Of a DNA stretch of 64,000 nucleotides, positions 58,630-64,000 are shown piece after piece. The first letter of the stretch is position 1, and each line of letters starts with the position of its first letter. This DNA is from Ornithinibacillus halophilus (GTDB lineage Bacteria > Bacillota > Bacilli > Bacillales > Amphibacillaceae), in NCBI RefSeq assembly GCF_900129485.1, contig NZ_FQVW01000002.1, forward strand, positions 62,001 to 126,000, given 5' to 3'. The translations under genes and the position numbers were made by a program. The notes below the pieces were generated by a model. The model was not told where the DNA came from. It worked only from the letters and a program-made list of their open reading frames with translations, and did no database searches.

Positions 58630-59958
58630 TTGAATCGAAAAATTCATTCCAAATACATACTATTTTTATTAGTATTTATAATGATATCTCCTTTTTTAAA
58701 TTCCTCTCTTTATGCACAAGAAGATGGAGCAGGGAAATTAGTTTATGTGATACCTGTTGAAAATGATGTTGAAAGAGGCCTTGAAGCATTTATGAAACGA
58801 GCAATAAATGAAGCAGTAGAAGCAGGAGCAGATCATATTATTCTTGAAATTGACACTCCTGGTGGAAGGGTAGATGCAGCAGGTGGTATTGCTACTGCGC
58901 TTCAGGACCAATCCATTCCTGTAACATCTTATATTATTCAACAAGCAGCATCAGCAGGTTCTTATATTGCTTTGAATACAGACTATATTTATATGAATCC
59001 ACATGCCGGAATGGGAGCAAGTGGTATTATTAATTCTGACGGAACAGCTGCTGATAAAAAAGCACAGTCATTTTGGCTAAAACAAATGGAAAGTGCTGCA
59101 GAATCCAAAGGTAGAGATAAGTTATATGCATTAGCAATGGCAGATGCTAGTATTGATTTACCTGAGTATGGTGCTCCTGAAGGGGAGTTTTTAACATTAA
59201 CACCAAATGATGCAATCGAGGTTGGCTACTCTGAAGGTACCGTTTCACATCGAACAGAGTTGTTACATGAGTTAGGGTTATCGGAAGCCACTATAGTGGA
59301 AACAGAACCTACTTTTGCCGAAAATGTAGCTAGATTTTTAACAAATCCAGTAGTTATACCAATTCTATTATCTGTAGCTAGTTTAGGATTGATTGTTGAA
59401 TTATATTCGCCAGGATTCGGTGTTCCTGGTACAATGGGATTAGTGTCATTAGGATTATTTTTCTATGGACACTTAATTGCCGGACTAGCTGGAATGGAAG
59501 CAATTATTCTATTATTACTTGGAATAGGTCTCATTATCGCAGAGTTCTTTGTTCCAGGTGGGATATTAGGGTTTATCGGTGTCGGTTCTTTAGTTGGCTC
59601 TTTATTTATGGCAGGAGCTAATATAGGACATATGTCGATGAGTATTGCTATTGCCTTTATTGTAGCTGTGGTCGCTGCTGTAATATTGTTTAGACGAATT
59701 GGCATGGATAAGGGTGTATTCCGACATGTAATTCTAAAAGACCGTGAAACCACTGAGTTAGGTTATGTATCACAAGTAAATAGATTAGACCTTATTGGGT
59801 TAGAAGGAGTCACAGTAACTCAATTAAGACCATCTGGTGTAGGACAATTTGATGGTGAAAGAATCGATATCGTTTCTGAAGGTGGTTTTGTTGAAGCGAA
59901 TAAACCTGTTAAAATTGTCAAAGTAGAAGGCGTACGAATCGTCGTAAGAGAATTGTAA
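58630..59958 (+). CDS. yqeZ: NfeD-family membrane serine protease (YqeZ)
   Basis: A 442-residue long-form NfeD protein. A signal sequence (about 1-29, ending SSLYAQ) is followed by a ClpP-like protease domain with IDTPGGRVDAA and the candidate catalytic serine in QQAASAGSYIAL, four or five transmembrane helices (about 240-355), and a C-terminal OB-fold NfeD domain. The start is TTG with AAGGAGGTG 9 bases upstream. It works with the flotillin encoded next in membrane-microdomain stress responses. Confidence 0.92.
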   Translation: MNRKIHSKYILFLLVFIMISPFLNSSLYAQEDGAGKLVYVIPVENDVERGLEAFMKRAINEAVEAGADHIILEIDTPGGRVDAAGGIATALQDQSIPVTSYIIQQAASAGSYIALNTDYIYMNPHAGMGASGIINSDGTAADKKAQSFWLKQMESAAESKGRDKLYALAMADASIDLPEYGAPEGEFLTLTPNDAIEVGYSEGTVSHRTELLHELGLSEATIVETEPTFAENVARFLTNPVVIPILLSVASLGLIVELYSPGFGVPGTMGLVSLGLFFYGHLIAGLAGMEAIILLLLGIGLIIAEFFVPGGILGFIGVGSLVGSLFMAGANIGHMSMSIAIAFIVAVVAAVILFRRIGMDKGVFRHVILKDRETTELGYVSQVNRLDLIGLEGVTVTQLRPSGVGQFDGERIDIVSEGGFVEANKPVKIVKVEGVRIVVREL

Positions 59959-60016
59959 TGGAATATAAGGGTCCTAAAAGGGTTCATATATATATAAATT
60001 ATAGGAGGAATGTAAA

Positions 60017-61006
60017 ATGGATTTTGAACAAATTATACCGTTAATTATTGTAGCGGTCATTGTTATTGCTATAGCAATACTATTTACTTTTATTCCGGTT
60101 GCACTCTGGATTAGTGCACTTGCTGCAGGGGTACGAGTTGGTATTTTACAACTAATCGGTATGCGTTTACGTAGGGTTGTACCTTCCAGAGTTATTAACC
60201 CATTAATTAAGGCACATAAAGCAGGATTAGATGTGTCTACAAACCAACTGGAGAGTCACTACTTAGCTGGTGGTAACGTAGATAGAGTTGTTAATGCTCT
60301 AATCGCAGCCCACCGTGCAAATATTGAATTAAGCTTTGAAAGAGCGGCTGCTATTGACTTAGCTGGACGTGATGTACTAGAGGCTGTTCAAATGAGTGTT
60401 AACCCAGAAGTTATTGAAACACCATTTATTGCTGGTATTGCTATGGATGGTATTGAAGTAAAAGCAAAAGCAAGAATTACCGTACGTGCGAATATTGATC
60501 GCCTTGTCGGTGGTGCTGGTGAAGAAACGATTATTGCACGTGTTGGTGAGGGTGTTGTTAGTACAATTGGTAGTTCTGACACACACGCAAAAGTGTTAGA
60601 AAACCCAGATTCAATTTCTCATACAGTTTTAGCAAAGGGATTAGATGCTGGTACTGCATTTGAAATTCTTTCGATTGATATTGCTGACGTTGATATCGGT
60701 AAAAATATTGGAGCTATCCTACAAACTGATCAAGCTGAGGCTGATAAAAATATCGCTCAAGCTAAAGCAGAAGAACGTCGTGCTATGGCTGTTGCCCAAG
60801 AACAAGAAATGCTTGCTCGTGTACAAGAAATGCGTGCTAAAGTTGTGGAAGCTGAAGCAGAAGTTCCTCAAGCACTTGCAGAAGCACTACGTTCAGGAAA
60901 AATGGGTGTAATGGATTATATGAATTACCAAAACATTGATGCTGATACTGATATGCGTGATTCAATTGGTAAATTAACGAAAGACGAGTCTGATGACGAT
61001 CAATAA
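60017..61006 (+). CDS. floA: Flotillin-like protein FloA (YqfA)
   Basis: A 329-residue flotillin-like scaffold protein of functional membrane microdomains. An N-terminal membrane hairpin (about residues 8-50) is followed by the PHB-like domain and an E/A-rich coiled coil (about 235-295, [19 protein letters not shown]), then the conserved tail [25 protein letters not shown] precedes the ATG. Confidence 0.95.
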   Translation: MDFEQIIPLIIVAVIVIAIAILFTFIPVALWISALAAGVRVGILQLIGMRLRRVVPSRVINPLIKAHKAGLDVSTNQLESHYLAGGNVDRVVNALIAAHRANIELSFERAAAIDLAGRDVLEAVQMSVNPEVIETPFIAGIAMDGIEVKAKARITVRANIDRLVGGAGEETIIARVGEGVVSTIGSSDTHAKVLENPDSISHTVLAKGLDAGTAFEILSIDIADVDIGKNIGAILQTDQAEADKNIAQAKAEERRAMAVAQEQEMLARVQEMRAKVVEAEAEVPQALAEALRSGKMGVMDYMNYQNIDADTDMRDSIGKLTKDESDDDQ

Positions 61007-61033
61007 ATCCTTCGTTAACCAAGGAGGTCCATT

Positions 61034-61519
61034 ATGGAAATAATAATTCTAATGCTTATTCTTAGTGCTTTATCGAAACTATTTGGTGGAGATAAAGGGC
61101 AAGAAAAGAAAAAGCAACAACCACCAGTCAGACCAAGAACACAATCTACTCCTAGGCCAACGCCAACTCCATCGGGAGGGCAAAGCCAAAGGACTAGAAG
61201 AGAGTCTACAGTACAAACAATTTCTATTGAAGACCAACAGAAGCAACAAATGGAACGTTTGGCTGGGCAAATGAGGACAACGGTTGATCAATCTCTAAAT
61301 GAATACTCAAATGATGAGATTAAGAAAACTAGTTTGTCTGAACCAATGAAGAAGCATAAAAAAGATGTGTTAAATAAAAAACAAGCTAACTTTAAGAAGC
61401 GAATGAAAAACAACTTACATCGTGATGGTTTAGCTAATAGTGTAATCATGGCTGAAGTCTTAGGGCCACCAAAGGCACGAAAACCATACCGTAGTGTTGT
61501 TGCAGATCGCAAAAGGTAA
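61034..61519 (+). CDS. yqfB: YqfB-like hypothetical protein
   Basis: A 161-residue protein with a short N-terminal hydrophobic stretch (about 1-16), a proline/threonine/glutamine-rich linker (about 20-65) and a basic C-terminal region ending in VLGPPKARKPYRSVVADRKR. It is the third gene of the SigW operon and occupies the position of B. subtilis yqfB. The function is unknown. AAGGAGG precedes the start and a strong terminator follows. Confidence 0.8.
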   Translation: MEIIILMLILSALSKLFGGDKGQEKKKQQPPVRPRTQSTPRPTPTPSGGQSQRTRRESTVQTISIEDQQKQQMERLAGQMRTTVDQSLNEYSNDEIKKTSLSEPMKKHKKDVLNKKQANFKKRMKNNLHRDGLANSVIMAEVLGPPKARKPYRSVVADRKR

Positions 61520-61521
61520 TA

Positions 61522-61565
61522 TAAAAGCTGTACTTATGTAATTTCTCATAAGTGCAGCTTTTTTG
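61522..61565 (+). terminator. Terminator after yqfB
   Basis: AAAGCTG-t-ACTTATG pairs with CATAAGT-g-CAGCTTT, followed by a T run to 61565. Confidence 0.88.
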
Positions 61566-61643
61566 TATTCACTTTATACAGAAGTTATTGTTCTTATCTC
61601 TTTTGTACCTTCATAAATATGATTGTGAGAGGAGGCTGCATTC

Positions 61644-61925
61644 GTGAAAAAAATACAACAAAGAATCCGCCCTTGGTTAATTAATAACTTTGCACTTCCT
61701 TCCGACGTAGTGCTAGAACTACCTAGAATTACATTAATCGGTCAAATTCACGCATATATAGAAAATCATAAAGGGTTAATCGTTTTTACAGATAAGGAAT
61801 TAAAATTAAGGACAACTAAAGGTTATGTCCAAATAACAGGTTCTTCTTTTGTACTTAAAACGATGTTACCTGAAGAGATTTTATTAGAAGGTACGATAAA
61901 TGATGTTAGGTTTATTCCAGATTAA
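61644..61925 (+). CDS. yqfC: Sporulation protein YqfC
   Basis: A 93-residue soluble protein of the YabP/YqfC family, made in the mother cell under SigE in B. subtilis. Signatures are NFALPSDVVLELPRITLIG and the ENHKGLIVFTDKELKLRT beta-rich core. The start is GTG with GAGGAGG about 9 bases upstream. It precedes yqfD as usual. Confidence 0.92.
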   Translation: MKKIQQRIRPWLINNFALPSDVVLELPRITLIGQIHAYIENHKGLIVFTDKELKLRTTKGYVQITGSSFVLKTMLPEEILLEGTINDVRFIPD

Positions 61926-61936
61926 TTACGTATGGT

Positions 61937-61974
61937 CAGTGGGGACAGAAGAAAAATGTGAAAAGTTCCCACTG
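61937..61974 (+). other. Hairpin between yqfC and yqfD
   Basis: CAGTGGGGAC (61937-61946) pairs with GTTCCCACTG (61965-61974), 10 bp with one G-U pair and an 18-base loop. No T run follows, so it is more likely an RNA processing or attenuating hairpin than a terminator. Confidence 0.45.
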
Positions 61975-62016
61975 TAGTAATTAGGAAATTCCAACAAGGT
62001 GAGGTAGGAGGAAATT

Positions 62017-63246
62017 ATGAAACATGTACAAGGGTCTTATCTAACAGGTTATGTCACAATATTAGTAAAAGGTAACAGACCAGAACTATTTTTCCAGGAT
62101 TGCTCGAATCAAGGTGTACAAGTTTGGAATGTACAAAAGGTTAGCCCAGAACAATGTAAGGGCAATGTATTGTTACGTGATATAAAAAGGATTAAAAAGA
62201 TAAAGCGAAAAAGGAATTATAAAATTTCATTTATCAATAAAAAAGGCTATCCATTTATAATAAAGAGAATATTTAGAAAGAGAGAGATTGTAGCTGCAAC
62301 AATAATTAGTATTTTATTAATTCTATTTCTATCAAATATTTTGTGGAAGGTCGAGATCGCTGGCGTTCCAAAAGATATTGAAGAAAAGATAGACAAGCAA
62401 TTAAAAAGCTATGGGATTCATCCGGGAGCATGGTTGTTTACATTGGACAAACCTGGTGTCATTCAACAAAAGCTAGCAGAAGATATCCCTGAGTTGCTAT
62501 GGGTAGGTGTGAACAAAAAGGGGACAACCTTTTACTTAGAAGGAGTCGAAAAAATAGTTGTAAATGAAGAAGAAGTTGTTGGCCCGAGGCATTTAGTGGC
62601 AACGAAAAAAGGGGTCATCAAAGATATGTATGTTTCAAAGGGATTACCAAAGGTAGCTGTTAATGACTATGTAGAACCAGGAGATATTTTAGTCTCTGGA
62701 GTACTCAATGAAACAGAAGATACAACTACAGAGGGGAAAGACTCTAAAAAGAAAAAGGCAAAACCAATTGTAGTAGCAGCAGAAGGGGAGATTATTGCTA
62801 ATACTTGGTATGAAATTTCTGTCACTGTACCGTTAGAGGCAAATTATGAACATCTTACAGGAAACCATGAGAAAAAATATTATGTAGGTTTCGGAGATTT
62901 TCAATTACCAATTTGGGGATTTGGTAGCCCAGATTATGAACACATTCATCGTGAGAATATAGACAACAACATCAAATTCTTCAAATGGGAACTTCCAGTT
63001 AAAATAATTGAAACCACATTGAGCGAAAAAACGTATCAAGAATTAGAACGAACAAAGGAAGAAGCAATTCAAACAGGCATTAAGCAAGCTAAGCAAGAAT
63101 TACAATTACAAATAGGACCAGAAGCAACGATTGTATCAGAAAAAGTTTTGCAACAATCCACTGAGAATGGTAAAGTTAAATTAGATTTGTATATAAATGT
63201 AGAAGAAGATATTGTAAAAGCACAACCTATAAATCAAGGAGATTGA
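62017..63246 (+). CDS. yqfD: Sporulation protein YqfD
   Basis: A 409-residue SigE-regulated protein. The N-terminal cytoplasmic part is rich in Lys/Arg (IKRIKKIKRKRNYK), one transmembrane helix lies at about residues 90-110, and the long extracytoplasmic region includes LVATKKGVIKDMYVSKGLPKV and a C-terminal helical tail. It is predicted to act at the forespore membrane; the molecular function is unknown. TAGGAGG precedes the ATG. Confidence 0.93.
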   Translation: MKHVQGSYLTGYVTILVKGNRPELFFQDCSNQGVQVWNVQKVSPEQCKGNVLLRDIKRIKKIKRKRNYKISFINKKGYPFIIKRIFRKREIVAATIISILLILFLSNILWKVEIAGVPKDIEEKIDKQLKSYGIHPGAWLFTLDKPGVIQQKLAEDIPELLWVGVNKKGTTFYLEGVEKIVVNEEEVVGPRHLVATKKGVIKDMYVSKGLPKVAVNDYVEPGDILVSGVLNETEDTTTEGKDSKKKKAKPIVVAAEGEIIANTWYEISVTVPLEANYEHLTGNHEKKYYVGFGDFQLPIWGFGSPDYEHIHRENIDNNIKFFKWELPVKIIETTLSEKTYQELERTKEEAIQTGIKQAKQELQLQIGPEATIVSEKVLQQSTENGKVKLDLYINVEEDIVKAQPINQGD

Positions 63247-63248
63247 TT

Positions 63249-64000
63249 ATGTCAGAAAACCTTAACACAATTGACTTACAAATAGCTGGCCCAAATGAAG
63301 CAATGGAATTATTTGGTACCAATGATAAATACTTAAAACATATGGAAGAGAACTTACATGTTTCCATTGTTACCCGGGGCGAGAAGGTTAGTGTATCTGG
63401 GAATGAAGAAGATATAGCTACCGTACAAGATGTGTTATTAACTTTAATTAAAGTAGTTCGTAAAGGCTTATCCATTGCTGAGCGAGATATTGTTTATGCC
63501 ATCGATTTAGCTAAACAAGGAAAAATTGATCAATTTGAAACATTATTTGAAGATGAAATTACAAAAAATGTAAAAGGAAAATCAATCCGTGTTAAAACAC
63601 TAGGACAGAAAAAATATATTTCAGCAATTAAATCTCAGGATTTAGTCTTTGGCATTGGTCCTGCTGGTACAGGCAAAACGTATTTAGCTGTAGTTATGGC
63701 TGTTCACGCATTGAAAAACGGCCTAGTAAAAAGGATTATTCTTACAAGGCCTGCGGTCGAAGCAGGAGAAAGTCTTGGCTTTTTACCTGGAGACTTAAAG
63801 GAAAAAGTCGATCCATATTTACGACCACTATATGATGCTCTCCATGATGTATTAGGTGCGGAACATACACTAAGGTTAATTGAAAGAGAAACAATTGAAA
63901 TTGCACCATTAGCATATATGCGAGGAAGAACATTGGATGATGCTTTTGTCATATTAGATGAAGCTCAGAATACGACTCCAGAACAAATGAAGATGTTTTT
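63249..64000 (+). CDS. phoH: PhoH-family ATPase, 3'-truncated by the window edge
   Basis: The first 250 residues of a PhoH-like P-loop ATPase (usual length near 320). An N-terminal KH-like region (about 5-70) precedes Walker A GPAGTGKT at residues 137-144, the conserved RPAVEAGESLGFLPGDLKEK segment, and the Walker B VILDEAQN near the window end. The ATG lies 3 bases after the yqfD stop and its AAGGAG overlaps the end of yqfD. Its role in RNA metabolism is suspected, not established. Confidence 0.95.
   Translation, partial: MSENLNTIDLQIAGPNEAMELFGTNDKYLKHMEENLHVSIVTRGEKVSVSGNEEDIATVQDVLLTLIKVVRKGLSIAERDIVYAIDLAKQGKIDQFETLFEDEITKNVKGKSIRVKTLGQKKYISAIKSQDLVFGIGPAGTGKTYLAVVMAVHALKNGLVKRIILTRPAVEAGESLGFLPGDLKEKVDPYLRPLYDALHDVLGAEHTLRLIERETIEIAPLAYMRGRTLDDAFVILDEAQNTTPEQMKMF

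Overview
This window is chromosomal DNA from a low-GC, endospore-forming Gram-positive bacterium of the Bacillaceae. The evidence is gene order that follows the Bacillus subtilis aspS-yrv/yrr-sigK and yqe-comE-lepA-dnaK-phoH regions, the sporulation genes rsfA, sigK, sda, gpr, spoIIP, yqfC and yqfD, and class-typical AGGAGG ribosome binding sites with many GTG and TTG starts. A Mrp Na+/H+ antiporter operon and an ectoine-type solute-binding lipoprotein suggest a salt- or alkali-adapted member such as the Oceanobacillus/Virgibacillus group. That placement is inference.

Layout. 1-4743: end of aspS, a 6S RNA gene, a DinB-fold protein, then (minus strand) an RsfA-type regulator and rarA. 5021-11266: cymR, the cysteine desulfurase/MnmA tRNA 2-thiolation pair, a dispersed repeat, a TPR protein and recD2. 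11342-16759: a small zinc-ribbon protein, an AI-2E-type membrane protein, alaS behind an alanine T-box, ireB, yqgF and a DUF1292 gene. 16950-21814: mltG, trmR, udk, greA, yrrS and mtnN. 21896-28579 (minus strand): uninterrupted sigK, an mrp operon in the order A-C-D-E-F-G with no mrpB, and the checkpoint gene sda. 29018-34020: the compact yqeG-yqeH-aroE-yhbY-nadD-yqeK-rsfS-yqeM operon. 34146-42453: comEA-comEB-comEC, yqzM, holA, rpsT, gpr, spoIIP and yqxA. 43074-51152: lepA, hemW and the CIRCE-controlled hrcA-grpE-dnaK cluster followed by dnaJ. 52130-64000: prmA, rsmE, mtaB, an orphan ectoine-binding lipoprotein, deoC, rpsU, yqeY, a SigW-driven nfeD-floA-yqfB operon, yqfC-yqfD and the start of phoH.

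Most of the window is conserved core genome: translation and tRNA modification (aspS, alaS, mnmA, trmR, mtaB, rsmE, prmA, lepA, yqeH, rsfS), DNA replication, repair and uptake (rarA, recD2, holA, comE), heat shock, and sporulation. The less ordinary parts lie between genes. There are four tracts of dispersed, self-complementary repeat modules (7863-8199, 42675-42872, 51157-52091, 55415-55626). Modules recur in opposite orientations, and one tract is bounded by a perfect 12-bp inverted repeat. Other points of interest are the missing mrpB, a DnaA-box cluster upstream of sda, trmR without its usual trhP neighbours, a possible small RNA at 37990-38125, and a hairpin covering the ribosome binding site of the AI-2E-type gene. 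I found no CRISPR array, prophage, transposase, tRNA or rRNA gene. No clearly new protein system is visible; the repeat modules are the best candidates for something poorly described.
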